From: Acidovorax sp. YS12
Lineage (GTDB): Bacteria > Pseudomonadota > Gammaproteobacteria > Burkholderiales > Burkholderiaceae_C
Assembly: GCA_021496925.1 (NCBI GenBank)
Contig: CP053915.1
Coordinates: 2,619,001 to 2,683,000, forward strand
Reading direction: 5' to 3'
DNA: 64,000 bases
Part shown: piece after piece, positions 8,663 through 19,999 of the stretch
Layout: each line of letters starts with the position of its first letter
Numbering within the stretch: position 1 is the stretch's first letter
Program-made: the position numbers and the translations under genes
Notes under the pieces: model-generated
Databases searched by the model: none
Told to the model about the DNA's origin: nothing
The model's input: only the letters and a program-made list of their open reading frames with translations

Positions 8663-9982
8663 TCAGCCGTTGAGCGTCGTCTTGAAGTTGGCCTTCTTCA
8701 GAAGCGACTCGTACTGCTGGCTCATCATGTAGTTCTGCACCTGGGCCATGAAGTCCATGGTGACCACGACGATGATCAGGAGCGACGTACCACCAAAGTA
8801 GAACGGAACGTTGTACTTCAGGATCAGGAACTCCGGCAGCAGGCACACGAAGGTGATGTACACCGCACCCACCAGCGTCAGCCGAACCAGGATCTTGTCG
8901 ATATAGCGCGCAGTCTGCTCACCAGGGCGGATGCCCGGGATGAAGGCGCCGCTCTTCTTCAGGTTGTCTGCCGTCTCGCGGCTGTTGAAAACCAGCGCGG
9001 TATAGAAGAAGCAGAAGAAGATGATGGCCGCTGCGTACAACAGGACATAGATCGGCTGGCCGGGGGTCAGCGTGCTGGAGATGTCGCGCAGCCAGCGCAT
9101 CGACTCGCCTGCGCTGAACCAGTTCACGACCGTCGCGGGCAGCAGGATGATCGACGAAGCGAAGATCGGAGGAATCACCCCCGCCATGTTCAGCTTCAGC
9201 GGCAGATGCGAAGACTGGCCGCCATACACCTTGTTGCCCACCTGGCGCCGCGCATAGTTCACGAGGATCTTGCGCTGGCCACGTTCGACGAACACCACGA
9301 AGTAGGTCACCAGGCCCACCACCACCACGATGAAGATGGCCGCGATGATGCTCATGGCACCGGTACGCACCAGTTCCAGCAACCCGCCGATGGAGCCTGG
9401 CAGACCCGCGGCGATACCGCCGAAGATCAGGATCGAAATCCCGTTGCCCAGACCGCGCTCGGTGATTTGCTCGCCCAGCCACATCAGGAACATGGTCCCC
9501 GCCGTGAGGCTGACCACCGCCGTGAGGCGGAAGCCGAAACCAGGGCTCAACACCAGGCCGGCAGAGCTTTCCAGCGCCACGGCGATGCCGAGGGACTGGA
9601 AAATCGCCAGGCCCAGCGTCCCGTAACGGGTGTACTGGGTGATCTTGCGGCGGCCCGCTTCGCCTTCCTTCTTCAGTTGCTCGAACGTCGGAACGACGTA
9701 GGTCATCAGCTGCATGATGATCGATGCCGAGATGTACGGCATGATCCCCAGCGCGAAGACCGTGAAGCGCGAAAGCGCCCCACCCGAGAACATGTTGAAC
9801 AGGTTCAGGATGCCGCCTTGCTGGCCATTGAACAGCTGCTGCAGTTGCGCCGGGTCGATGCCCGGAACGGGGATATGCGCCCCGATGCGGTACACGACCA
9901 GCGCGAGCAACAGAAAAACCAGGCGGCGACGCAAATCGCCGAACTTGCCGGTTTTTGCGATCTGAGCTGCGCTAGTAGCCAC
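8663..9982 (-). CDS. secY: Protein translocase subunit SecY
   Basis: 439 residues with ten membrane helices, the channel subunit of the SecYEG translocon. Support: the N-terminal KFGDLRRRLVFLLLALVVYRIG, the plug region after helix 1 (NLFNMFSGGALSRFTVFALG), the cytoplasmic loop GIRPGEQTARYIDKIL and the C-terminal region. The ATG at 9982 lies 24 nt after the rplO stop, the conserved place in the spc operon. Confidence 0.98.
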   Translation of the reverse strand: MATSAAQIAKTGKFGDLRRRLVFLLLALVVYRIGAHIPVPGIDPAQLQQLFNGQQGGILNLFNMFSGGALSRFTVFALGIMPYISASIIMQLMTYVVPTFEQLKKEGEAGRRKITQYTRYGTLGLAIFQSLGIAVALESSAGLVLSPGFGFRLTAVVSLTAGTMFLMWLGEQITERGLGNGISILIFGGIAAGLPGSIGGLLELVRTGAMSIIAAIFIVVVVGLVTYFVVFVERGQRKILVNYARRQVGNKVYGGQSSHLPLKLNMAGVIPPIFASSIILLPATVVNWFSAGESMRWLRDISSTLTPGQPIYVLLYAAAIIFFCFFYTALVFNSRETADNLKKSGAFIPGIRPGEQTARYIDKILVRLTLVGAVYITFVCLLPEFLILKYNVPFYFGGTSLLIIVVVTMDFMAQVQNYMMSQQYESLLKKANFKTTLNG

Positions 9983-10006
9983 GGATGTCCTCTTTCAGAA
10001 CGGCTA

Positions 10007-10438
10007 TCAGGCCAAGCTGCCGCCAGCCGCCTCGATGGCAGCCTTGGCACCTGCGGTGGCACCGACGCCCGTGAGCTTCACGGCCTTGGTGAGTTCACCG
10101 CGCTTGACGACCTTCACCACCTGGGCAATGGCGGGCACGAGACCTGCCTGCTTCAGGGCGGCGACATCGACTTCGGCCAGGCCGAGCTGCTCCAGCGTGC
10201 GCAGGGTCACTTCGGCATTGAACTTCAGCGACTGCGACTTGAAACCGCGCTTGGGCAGACGACGCTGCAGCGGCATCTGGCCGCCTTCGAAGCCTACCTT
10301 GTGGTAGCCGCCCGAACGCGACTTCTGGCCCTTGTGGCCACGGCCGGCGGTCTTGCCCAGGCCGGAGCCGATGCCACGGCCCACGCGGCGCTTGGCGTGC
10401 TTGGCACCCGCTGCAGGCTTGATGCTATTGAGTTCCAT
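10007..10438 (-). CDS. rplO: 50S ribosomal protein L15
   Basis: 143 residues starting MELNSIKPAAGAKHAKRR, then GRGIGSGLGKTAGRGHKGQ, the Gly/Arg-rich extension that threads into 23S rRNA. Two ATG codons stand in tandem (10441 and 10438) after GAGAGG; the second gives the family's standard N-terminus and was chosen, but the first would add only one Met. Confidence 0.97.
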   Translation of the reverse strand: MELNSIKPAAGAKHAKRRVGRGIGSGLGKTAGRGHKGQKSRSGGYHKVGFEGGQMPLQRRLPKRGFKSQSLKFNAEVTLRTLEQLGLAEVDVAALKQAGLVPAIAQVVKVVKRGELTKAVKLTGVGATAGAKAAIEAAGGSLA

Positions 10439-10448
10439 CATCAACCTC

Positions 10449-10631
10449 TCAGAGGACTTTGACCAGATAGCTGATCTTGTTGATCATGCCGCGCACCGCA
10501 GGCGTGTCCTGCAGCTCGCTCACGCTGTTCAGCTTGCGCAGGCCCAGGCCACGCACCGTGTCGCGGTGCGACTGCTTGGTGCCGATCGGGCTGCGAACCA
10601 GCTGAATCTTGACAGTTTGTTGTGTCGTCAT
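10449..10631 (-). CDS. rpmD: 50S ribosomal protein L30
   Basis: 60 residues, MTTQQTVKIQLVRSPIGTK, with GLGLRKLNSVSELQDTPAVRG, the compact L30 fold. Length is typical. It lies between rpsE and rplO as in most spc operons. Confidence 0.97.
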   Translation of the reverse strand: MTTQQTVKIQLVRSPIGTKQSHRDTVRGLGLRKLNSVSELQDTPAVRGMINKISYLVKVL

Positions 10632-10643
10632 TTCACACTCCGA

Positions 10644-11162
10644 TCAGACGAACAGGTCTTCGACCGACTTGCCGCGCTTGGCTGCCACTTCCGCCGGGGT
10701 GGTGGAGTTGGTCAGGGCGTCGAACGTGGCGCGGACCATGTTGTAGGGGTTGGACGAACCATGGCTCTTGGCCACGATGTCGGTGATGCCCATCACTTCG
10801 AACACGGCGCGCATCGGGCCGCCGGCGATGATGCCGGTACCCTTGGGAGCCGGAGCCATCATCACGACCGCAGCGCCATGGTGGCCGGTCACGTTATGGT
10901 GAATCGTGCCGTTCTTCAGCGACACCTTCACCATGTTGCGGCGGGCTTCTTCCATTGCCTTCTGCACGGCAGCGGGCACTTCCTTCGACTTGCCCTTGCC
11001 CATGCCAACGCGGCCGTCACCGTCGCCGACCACCGTCAGTGCTGCGAAGCCGAGGATACGGCCGCCCTTCACGACTTTGGTCACGCGGTTGACCGCGATC
11101 ATTTTTTCGCGCAGACCGTCGTCACGACCTTCGTCTTGCACCTTGGGGGAAAATTTAGCCAT
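10644..11162 (-). CDS. rpsE: 30S ribosomal protein S5
   Basis: 172 residues. The N-terminal dsRBD-like domain has REKMIAVNRVTKVVKGGR and FAALTVVGDGDGRVGMGKGK; the C-terminal domain ends in a variable tail (VAAKRGKSVEDLFV). S5 acts in decoding accuracy and mRNA unwinding at the entry channel. Confidence 0.98.
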   Translation of the reverse strand: MAKFSPKVQDEGRDDGLREKMIAVNRVTKVVKGGRILGFAALTVVGDGDGRVGMGKGKSKEVPAAVQKAMEEARRNMVKVSLKNGTIHHNVTGHHGAAVVMMAPAPKGTGIIAGGPMRAVFEVMGITDIVAKSHGSSNPYNMVRATFDALTNSTTPAEVAAKRGKSVEDLFV

Positions 11163-11177
11163 TTTTATCCGCTCCGC

Positions 11178-11543
11178 TTAGAACTGCAGACCTGCTTCAC
11201 GGGCTGCGTCGGCCAGGGCCTTGACGCGGCCGTGGTAGGCGAAACCTGCACGGTCGAAAGCAACCTTCTCAACACCGGCGGCCTTCGCCTTCTCGGCAAT
11301 GCGCTTGCCGATCAGCGTGGCGGCGGCCACGTTGCCACCCTTGCCAGCGGCACCCAGCTGGGTGCGCACTTCGGCTTCCGCCGTGGAGGCAGAGGCCAGC
11401 ACCTTGGTGCCGCAGCCAGAAATCACGCTGGCGTAGATGTGGAGGTTGGTGCGGTTCACCGACAGGCGGGCAACGCCTTGCTGGGCGATGCGAATACGGG
11501 TCTGACGGGCACGACGCAGACGCTGCTCTTTCTTGTTCAACAT
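11178..11543 (-). CDS. rplR: 50S ribosomal protein L18
   Basis: 121 residues, MLNKKEQRLRRARQTRIRI, with the conserved IYASVISGCGTKVLASAST region. The basic N-terminus binds 5S rRNA; L18 works with L5 to dock 5S rRNA in the central protuberance. Confidence 0.98.
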   Translation of the reverse strand: MLNKKEQRLRRARQTRIRIAQQGVARLSVNRTNLHIYASVISGCGTKVLASASTAEAEVRTQLGAAGKGGNVAAATLIGKRIAEKAKAAGVEKVAFDRAGFAYHGRVKALADAAREAGLQF

Positions 11544-11554
11544 GCTGCAGCTCC

Positions 11555-12088
11555 TTACTTCTTCTTGGTCTCTTTGATCACGACCTTCTCATCCGAGTAA
11601 CGGATGCCCTTGCCCTTGTAGGGCTCGGGAGGACGAACGGCGCGGATCTCAGCGGCCAGCTGGCCAACGACCTGGCGATCGGCACCCTTGACCACGATTT
11701 CGGTCGGGGTCGGGGTAGCGACGGTAACGCCGGCGGGCATCTCGAAATTCACGGGATGCGAGAAGCCCACGCTCAGGTTCAGCTTCGAGCCCGATGCGGC
11801 GGCCTTGAAGCCCACGCCGATCAGCGACAGCTTCTTCTCGAAGCCCTTGCTCACGCCGACCACCATGTTGTTCACCAGCTGGCGCACGGTGCCGCTCATG
11901 GCATTGGCTTCGCGGGAGTCGTTCACGGGCTCGAACGAAAGCTTGCCTTCGTTGTTGGCCACCTTGACCAGCGCGTTCTGAGCGACGGACAGCGCGCCGC
12001 CCGAGCCCTTGACGTTGATCTTCTCTGCGGTGAGGGCCACTTCCACGCCTGCGGGAATGACCACGGGGGATTTTGCTACGCGAGACAT
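11555..12088 (-). CDS. rplF: 50S ribosomal protein L6
   Basis: 177 residues with the L6 tandem-repeat fold: MSRVAKSPVVIPAGVEV at the N-terminus and the C-terminal signature RPPEPYKGKGIRYSDEKV. It lies near the GTPase-associated centre of the 50S subunit. Confidence 0.98.
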   Translation of the reverse strand: MSRVAKSPVVIPAGVEVALTAEKINVKGSGGALSVAQNALVKVANNEGKLSFEPVNDSREANAMSGTVRQLVNNMVVGVSKGFEKKLSLIGVGFKAAASGSKLNLSVGFSHPVNFEMPAGVTVATPTPTEIVVKGADRQVVGQLAAEIRAVRPPEPYKGKGIRYSDEKVVIKETKKK

Positions 12089-12114
12089 TTCAGTATTTCT
12101 CCTTCAATGCTCGG

Positions 12115-12510
12115 TTAGGCCACGTAGCACAGCACTTCGCCGCCGACGCCGGTGGCACGTGCCTTGCGATCCGTCATCACGCCCTTGGGAGTGGTGACGA
12201 TGGCCACGCCCAAGCCATTCATGACCTGGGGGATGGCGTCGCGGCCCTTGTACACGCGCAGGCCAGGACGGCTCACGCGCTCGATACGCTCGATCACGGG
12301 ACGGCCGGCGTAGTACTTCAGGGTAATTTCGAGTTCGGACTTGCTGCCTTCGGTCTTCACCTGGAAGCCGTCGATGTAGCCCTCATCCTTCAGCACCTGG
12401 GCGATGGCGACCTTCACTTTGGAGGAAGGCGCCGTCACGGTGGCCTTGGAGACCATCTGGGCGTTGCGGATGCGGGTCAGCAGGTCAGCGATGGGATCAC
12501 TCATGCTCAT
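12115..12510 (-). CDS. rpsH: 30S ribosomal protein S8
   Basis: 131 residues, MSMSDPIADLLTRIRNAQ, with the C-terminal GVMTDRKARATGVGGEVLC motif that binds 16S helix 21. In E. coli S8 represses the spc operon by binding a 16S-like structure near the rplE start; I did not identify such a structure here. Confidence 0.98.
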   Translation of the reverse strand: MSMSDPIADLLTRIRNAQMVSKATVTAPSSKVKVAIAQVLKDEGYIDGFQVKTEGSKSELEITLKYYAGRPVIERIERVSRPGLRVYKGRDAIPQVMNGLGVAIVTTPKGVMTDRKARATGVGGEVLCYVA

Positions 12511-12530
12511 GTTGTTCTCTCCTGCTCGAC

Positions 12531-12836
12531 TTACCAGCTGGCCTTGGTCACACCGGGGATGTCACCGGCGAAGGCCATTTCACGGATCTTGGCGCGGCCC
12601 AGGCCAAATTGGCGGAAGGTGCCGCGCGGGCGACCGGTGATCTCGCAACGGTTGCGCTGGCGCGTGGGGTTGGCGTTACGGGGCAGCTTCTGCAGGCCCA
12701 GGCGAGCGGCGTCGCGCTCTTCGTCGGAACGCTTGGCGTCGCCGGCGATGGCCTTCAGTTCTGCATACTTGGCAGCGTACTTGGCGGCCAGTTTTTCGCG
12801 CTTGAGTTCGCGCTCGATCAAAGCTTTCTTAGCCAT
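12531..12836 (-). CDS. rpsN: 30S ribosomal protein S14, zinc-free long form
   Basis: 101 residues from MAKKALIERELKREK. The length and the lack of paired CXXC motifs mark the zinc-independent type usual in proteobacteria; the C-terminal RPRGTFRQFGLGRAKIRE is diagnostic. The ATG at 12836 is preferred over upstream in-frame Met codons because it gives the family's standard N-terminus and lies 8 nt after rplE. Confidence 0.97.
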   Translation of the reverse strand: MAKKALIERELKREKLAAKYAAKYAELKAIAGDAKRSDEERDAARLGLQKLPRNANPTRQRNRCEITGRPRGTFRQFGLGRAKIREMAFAGDIPGVTKASW

Positions 12837-12844
12837 GCGCCACC

Positions 12845-13384
12845 TCAGTTCTTGAAGGGGAATTTGAATGCCGACAGCAGCGCCTTGCACTCGTCGTCGG
12901 TTTTAGCCGTCGTGGTGATGCTGATGTTCAGACCACGCAGCGCATCCACCTTGTCGTATTCGATTTCCGGGAAGATGATCTGCTCTTTGACGCCGACGTT
13001 GTAGTTGCCGCGGCCGTCGAAAGCGCGGCCGGAGATACCACGGAAGTCACGCACGCGCGGCAGGGCCACGGTGACGAAACGGTCCAGGAATTCGTACATC
13101 TGAACGCCACGCAGCGTGACCATGCAGCCGATGGCCTGGCCTTCGCGGATCTTGAAGCCGGCGATGGCCTTCTTGGCCTTGGTCACCACGGGCTTCTGGC
13201 CGGCGATCTTGGTCAGGTCGCCCACGGCGTTGTCCAGCACCTTCTTGTCGGCCACGGCCTCGCCCACACCCATGTTCAGGGTGATCTTGGACAGGCGCGG
13301 GACTTCCATGATGGATTGGTAGCCGAACTTTTCCTTCAGTTCAGCCGCGATCTTTTCGCGATAGAGTTTTTGCAGTCGTGCCAT
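12845..13384 (-). CDS. rplE: 50S ribosomal protein L5
   Basis: 179 residues, MARLQKLYREKIAAELKEKF, with the conserved block GISGRAFDGRGNYNVGVKEQ. Binds 5S rRNA and contacts S13 and P-site tRNA across the subunit interface. 10 nt after rplX. Confidence 0.98.
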   Translation of the reverse strand: MARLQKLYREKIAAELKEKFGYQSIMEVPRLSKITLNMGVGEAVADKKVLDNAVGDLTKIAGQKPVVTKAKKAIAGFKIREGQAIGCMVTLRGVQMYEFLDRFVTVALPRVRDFRGISGRAFDGRGNYNVGVKEQIIFPEIEYDKVDALRGLNISITTTAKTDDECKALLSAFKFPFKN

Positions 13385-13394
13385 GTGTTACCCC

Positions 13395-13715
13395 TTAGGC
13401 AGCCTTGATTTCGGCGCCGTTGGACTTGAACACGCGAACGCGCGCGCCGTCAGCCTGCACCTTGATACCGACGCGATCAGCCTTGCCGGTCGCTGCATTG
13501 AAGATGGCCACGTTGGACTGGTGGATAGGCATGGCCTTTTCCACGATGCCGCCGGTGGTGCCCTTCATGGGATTGGGCTTGACGTGCTTCTTCACCAGGT
13601 TGATGCCTTCGATCACCAGGTGGGAGTCGTCCTTGCGCAGCGAAACGGTGCCACGCTTGCCCTTGTCACGGCCAGCCAGCACGATGACTTCGTCGCCCTT
13701 GCGGATCTTGTTCAT
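13395..13715 (-). CDS. rplX: 50S ribosomal protein L24
   Basis: 106 residues, MNKIRKGDEVIVLAGRDKGK: the KOW motif (VLAGRDKGKRGTV) is at residues 12-25. An assembly initiator of the 50S subunit. 10 nt after rplN. Confidence 0.98.
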   Translation of the reverse strand: MNKIRKGDEVIVLAGRDKGKRGTVSLRKDDSHLVIEGINLVKKHVKPNPMKGTTGGIVEKAMPIHQSNVAIFNAATGKADRVGIKVQADGARVRVFKSNGAEIKAA

Positions 13716-13725
13716 GGTGCGTCCT

Positions 13726-14094
13726 TCAGAGAACTTCAGGGGCCAGGGACACGATCTTCATGAACTTCTCGGTGCGCAGTTCACGTGTCACGGGGCCAAA
13801 AATGCGGGTACCGATAGGCTCTTGCTTGGCGTTGAGCAGCACAGCGGCGTTGCCATCGAACTTGACGAGCGAGCCATCGGCACGGCGGATGCCCTTGGCC
13901 GTGCGCACCACCACCGCGCTGTAGATCTCGCCTTTCTTGACGCGACCACGCGGAGCAGCTTCTTTCACGCTCACCTTGATGATGTCACCAACGCTGGCAT
14001 AGCGACGCTTGGAGCCGCCGAGCACCTTGATGCACAGGACGGACTTGGCGCCGGTGTTGTCGGCAACCTCTAACCGAGATTCTGTTTGGATCAT
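13726..14094 (-). CDS. rplN: 50S ribosomal protein L14
   Basis: 122 residues, MIQTESRLEVADNTGAKSVL, with the L14 signature GRVKKGEIYSAVVVRTAKG. First gene of the spc operon as seen here. The genes that normally precede it (rpsQ, rpmC, rplP, rpsC) are absent; glpD lies upstream instead, with a 209-nt gap that carries a candidate promoter. Confidence 0.98.
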   Translation of the reverse strand: MIQTESRLEVADNTGAKSVLCIKVLGGSKRRYASVGDIIKVSVKEAAPRGRVKKGEIYSAVVVRTAKGIRRADGSLVKFDGNAAVLLNAKQEPIGTRIFGPVTRELRTEKFMKIVSLAPEVL

Positions 14095-14256
14095 TTCAAT
14101 ATTCCCAACTTGCACCAGCACATCCCGACAGCCCCAGAGTCCTTCTCTCGGGCCGCGAGCAGCCAGTCAGTCTTGGGCCCGTCGTCCACGCCGCGAACCA
14201 TTTCACGGCGCTTCCACTGGGCAGAAACCTCGCATAATTTTTACGCGAAGCCTGGC

Positions 14257-14285
14257 ATTGTTGCAGAGCCGACCGAGCAAGTCAA
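14257..14285 (-). promoter_or_regulatory. Candidate sigma-70 promoter for the spc operon
   Basis: On the minus strand TTGACT (-35, 14285-14280) is followed after exactly 17 bases by AACAAT (-10, 14262-14257). The gap 14095-14303 separates glpD from rplN, and a strong promoter is needed here because the S10 operon is not adjacent. The leader would be about 155 nt. Seen in sequence only. Confidence 0.55.
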
Positions 14286-14303
14286 GCCCTGCGCAGGCAG
14301 GAA

Positions 14304-15902
14304 TCAGGCGGGCAGCTGCAGATACTGTTGCGCCAACGCCAAAAAGGCCGGCAGCCGCGGCTCGCCCTGGCCTTCTTCCTGCAGGATTTCCGCCACGCGC
14401 GGCGCCAGCCGGGCCGCCAGCCGGGCGTCGAGGAACAGCAGGCGGCAGCGCCGGGCCAGCACATCCTCCACGGTGCGCGCGTATTCGTGGCGCACGGCAA
14501 AGCGCACCATGGCCTCGCTCAGCCCCTCGGCCAGCCAGGCCTGCGCGCCCGGCAGGGCCTGCACCGCGGCGGCCTCGCTGCCATATGAATGCCAGCCCTG
14601 GGCCTCGTAGATGCGGTGGCGCACCGGGGCCGCGGGCGCCCCCACGAGGCGCAGCTGCACGGTGGCGCCAGCGGGCCGCGCCGGCAGCAGGCCTTCGTCG
14701 AAGCACTTCGCCAGCACGTCCTCGGCCATGGCGCGGTAGGTGGTCCACTTGCCGCCCGTCACGGTCACCAGCCCGCTGCGGCTGGCCAGCACGGTGTGCT
14801 CGCGGCTCAGGGCCTTGGTGTTGCCGCCTTCGTCGTCGGGCGGCCGCACCAGCGGACGCAGGCCGACCCAGATGCTGCGCACGTCCTCGGCGCGCGGCGC
14901 GCGGCGCAGGTACTTGGCCGACTCGCTGAGGATGAAATCCACCTCCTCGCGGAAGGCCTGCGGCTCGCGCGCCAGGTCCTGGCGCGGGCTGTCGGTGGTG
15001 CCCAGGATGAGCTTGCCCAGCCAGGGCACGGCGAACAGCACGCGCCCGTCGGCCGTCTTGGGCACCAGCAGCGCGTGGTCCGAGGGCAGGAAGTCGCGGT
15101 CCACCACGATGTGCACGCCCTGGCTGGGCGCCACCATGGGGCGCACGGGCCTGCCCAGCGCCTCGGCGTCCTGCTGGCGCAATGCATCGACCCAGACGCC
15201 CGTGGCATTGACCACGGCGCGCGCGCGCAGCGTGAAGCGCTGCCCGCTCTCGGCGTCTTCACAGACCAGGCCCGCCACCTTGCCGCCTTCGTGCAGCAGC
15301 TCGCGCGCCGGGCAGTAGTTGACCAGCAGCGCCCCCTGGGCCGCCGCGGTACGCGCCAGCGCCAGCGCCAGGCGCGCGTCGTCGAACTGGCCGTCCCAGT
15401 ACTTGACGCCGCCCTTGAGCCCTTCGGCGCGCGCCGTGGGCAGGCAGTGCAGGGTGCGGGCGCGGCCCATGAATTCGGTGGCGCCCAGGCCGGCCTGGCC
15501 GGCCAGGGCGTCGTACATCTTCAGGCCGACGCCGTAGAACGGCGTCTCCCACAGGTGGTACGAGGGCATGACGAACGGCAGCGGCTGCGCCAGGTGCGGC
15601 GCGTTGCGCAGCAGCGTGGTGCGCTCGTGCAGCGCCTCGCGCACCAGCGCGATGTTGCCCTGCGCCAGATAGCGCACCCCGCCGTGCACCAGCTTGGTGG
15701 CGCGCGAAGAGGTGCCCTTGGCGAAGTCGTCCGACTCCACCAGCACCACCGAGAAACCACGCGCCGCCGCATCCAGCGCCACGCCCAGGCCCGTGGCACC
15801 GCCGCCGATGACCGCGAGGTCGTAGGTGATGGGCTGGGCCAGGCGGGCGAGCAGTTCGGCGCGCGGGGTGGGTGCGGGGGAGTCAGTGGTCATCTCGGTC
15901 AT
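14304..15902 (-). CDS. glpD: Aerobic glycerol-3-phosphate dehydrogenase (FAD)
   Basis: 532 residues from the ATG at 15902 (a second ATG, at 15893, would give 529). It oxidises glycerol-3-phosphate to dihydroxyacetone phosphate and passes electrons to quinone at the inner membrane. The FAD-binding dinucleotide motif DLAVIGGGATGLGVALD is near residue 35, followed by TSSRATKLVHGGVRYL, and the conserved SRSGLVTVTGGKWTTYR lies near residue 385. The C-terminal 120 residues match the DAO_C domain. A purine run (GGGGGGAA) precedes the chosen start. It is the last gene of the glycerol operon, separated from glpV by a structured repeat. Confidence 0.96.
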   Translation of the reverse strand: MTEMTTDSPAPTPRAELLARLAQPITYDLAVIGGGATGLGVALDAAARGFSVVLVESDDFAKGTSSRATKLVHGGVRYLAQGNIALVREALHERTTLLRNAPHLAQPLPFVMPSYHLWETPFYGVGLKMYDALAGQAGLGATEFMGRARTLHCLPTARAEGLKGGVKYWDGQFDDARLALALARTAAAQGALLVNYCPARELLHEGGKVAGLVCEDAESGQRFTLRARAVVNATGVWVDALRQQDAEALGRPVRPMVAPSQGVHIVVDRDFLPSDHALLVPKTADGRVLFAVPWLGKLILGTTDSPRQDLAREPQAFREEVDFILSESAKYLRRAPRAEDVRSIWVGLRPLVRPPDDEGGNTKALSREHTVLASRSGLVTVTGGKWTTYRAMAEDVLAKCFDEGLLPARPAGATVQLRLVGAPAAPVRHRIYEAQGWHSYGSEAAAVQALPGAQAWLAEGLSEAMVRFAVRHEYARTVEDVLARRCRLLFLDARLAARLAPRVAEILQEEGQGEPRLPAFLALAQQYLQLPA

Positions 15903-15959
15903 CCATGGTGTTCCCCCCAGCCCACGCAACCGGCGCGGCCCAAGCCAGCAGACGCCGCG

Positions 15960-16053
15960 CAAGGGCCGCCCCGCCGCGCTGGCGGCGTCCCCCTGCCCGC
16001 AGTGCGCAGCACTGCGAGAGCGGGGGGAAGCGGCGCAGCCGCTCAGGGGGGTG
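15960..16053. repeat. 94-nt structured repeat (family B), copy 1
   Basis: A 94-nt element in the glpV-glpD gap. It shares its length and invariant blocks with a second copy at 63691-63784. It contains two internal hairpins (GCAGTGC/GCACTGC and AGCGGC/GCCGCT, each with a GCA loop), and its CCCCCTG block can pair with the final CAGGGGGG. The stems differ between the two copies by compensatory changes (see findings). No coding potential. Confidence 0.85.
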
Positions 16054-16063
16054 TGCATTTACA

Positions 16064-17797
<1,734 letters not shown>

Positions 17798-17887
17798 TGC
17801 TGTCTCCTCATTTTGAGACCCCCATTGGTGGATCGGCGCCTGCCCAGGGGGGAACCGGGCCGGGCCTGTGAAACCTGCAAAAACCAT

Positions 17888-17963
17888 AGCTGGCAGCGCT
17901 TGCTGCACAAGGTTTTCAGCATCTTTTCTCTGTCAAACCCTTATGCAACAAGCGCTGCCAGCT
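17888..17963. repeat. Paired family A palindrome forming a 20-bp stem between glpU and glpV
   Basis: AGCTGGCAGCGCTTGCTGCA (17888-17907) pairs with a 20-nt inverted copy at 17944-17963, with one mismatch, across a 36-nt loop. It lies within the glp operon, in the gap between glpU (stop 17976) and glpV (start 17797). In this place it could protect or terminate part of the transcript and so set the amount of binding protein relative to permease. Confidence 0.75.
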
Positions 17964-17975
17964 CTCTTTTTCATA

Positions 17976-18284
17976 TCACCCCTTGCGCAGCACCAGGGCC
18001 AGCGCCAGCATGGACAGCACGAAGCTGATCCACACCGAGGGCTCGGCCTCCAGCGAAAACCACTGCGCCATCTTCTCGCCCAGGCCCACCCAGATCAGGT
18101 TGATGTAGGCGGCGGTGAGCAGGCCGATGAACAGGCGGTCGCCGCGCGTGGTGGAAATGGGCAGGAAGCCCTTGCGCTCCACCGTGGGGCATTTGATTTC
18201 CCACACCGTCATGCCGACCAGCATGAGCGCGATGCAGGTGAAGAACACGGCCACCGGGGTGGTCCAGGCCATCCAATCGAACAT
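17976..18284 (-). CDS. glpU: Small membrane protein of the glycerol transporter locus (DUF2160-like)
   Basis: 102 residues with three hydrophobic segments (residues about 10-30, 50-68, 78-97). It resembles GlpU, a small integral membrane protein of unknown role encoded between the permeases and binding protein of the glpSTPQUV system. The ATG at 18284 (MFDWMAW) has AGGAG 7-8 nt upstream; an in-frame ATG at 18305 would overlap glpQ and has no such site. The gap to glpQ is 13 nt. Function unproven; it may be an accessory subunit. Confidence 0.85.
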   Translation of the reverse strand: MFDWMAWTTPVAVFFTCIALMLVGMTVWEIKCPTVERKGFLPISTTRGDRLFIGLLTAAYINLIWVGLGEKMAQWFSLEAEPSVWISFVLSMLALALVLRKG

Positions 18285-18297
18285 GGGCGTTTCTCCT

Positions 18298-19102
18298 TCA
18301 GACACGGCCCATCGCGAAGCCCTTCGCGATGTAGTGGCGCACGAACCAGATGACGATGGCGCCGGGCACGATGGTCAGCACCCCGGCGGCGGCGAGCGTG
18401 GCCCAGTCCATGCCGCTGGCGCTCACGGTGCGCGTCATCGTCGCCACGATGGGCTTGGCGTTCACGCTGGTGAGCGTGCGCGCCAGCAGCAATTCGACCC
18501 ACGAGAACATGAAGCAGAAGAACGCCGCCACGCCCACGCCGGCCTTGATGAGCGGCAGGAAGATGGTGAGGAAGAAGCGCGGGAACGAGTAGCCGTCGAT
18601 GTACGCCGTTTCGTCGATCTCGCGCGGAATGCCGCTCATGAAGCCTTCGAGAATCCACACCGCCAGTGGCACGTTGAACAGCAGGTGCGCCAGCGCCACG
18701 GCGATGTGCGTGTCCATCAGACCCACGGTGGTGTAGAGCTGGAAGAACGGCAGAAGGAAAACTGCGGGCGGCGTCATGCGGTTGGTGAGCAGCCAGAAGA
18801 ACACGTGCTTGTCGCCCAGGAACTGGTAGCGGCTGAACGCATAGGCCGCGGGCAGCGCCACGGTGAGCGAGATCACGGTGTTGATGGCCACGTAGATCAG
18901 GCTGTTGATGTAGCCCGAGTACCAGCTTTCGTCGGTGAAGATGGTCCTGTAGTTGTCCCAGGTGAAGTGCTGGGGCCAGAGCGAGAAGCTCGACAGGATC
19001 TCCTCGTTGGTCTTGAAGCTCATGTTGACCATCCAGTAGATCGGCAGCACGGCGAAGACGAGGTAGGCGATCAGGAACAGCGTGCGTTTCTGGAAGCGGG
19101 GC

Positions 19103-19110
<8 letters not shown>
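18298..19110 (-). CDS. glpQ: Glycerol ABC transporter permease
   Basis: 270 residues, six membrane helices, MalG/UgpE-like. The EAA loop is EIDETAYIDGYSFPRFFLTI near residues 165-185. It starts inside the 3' end of glpP (8-nt overlap), so the two permeases are translationally coupled and probably form a heterodimeric channel. The name glpQ here follows the ABC transporter nomenclature, not the enterobacterial phosphodiesterase. Confidence 0.92.
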
Positions 19111-19995
<885 letters not shown>

Positions 19996-19999
<4 letters not shown>

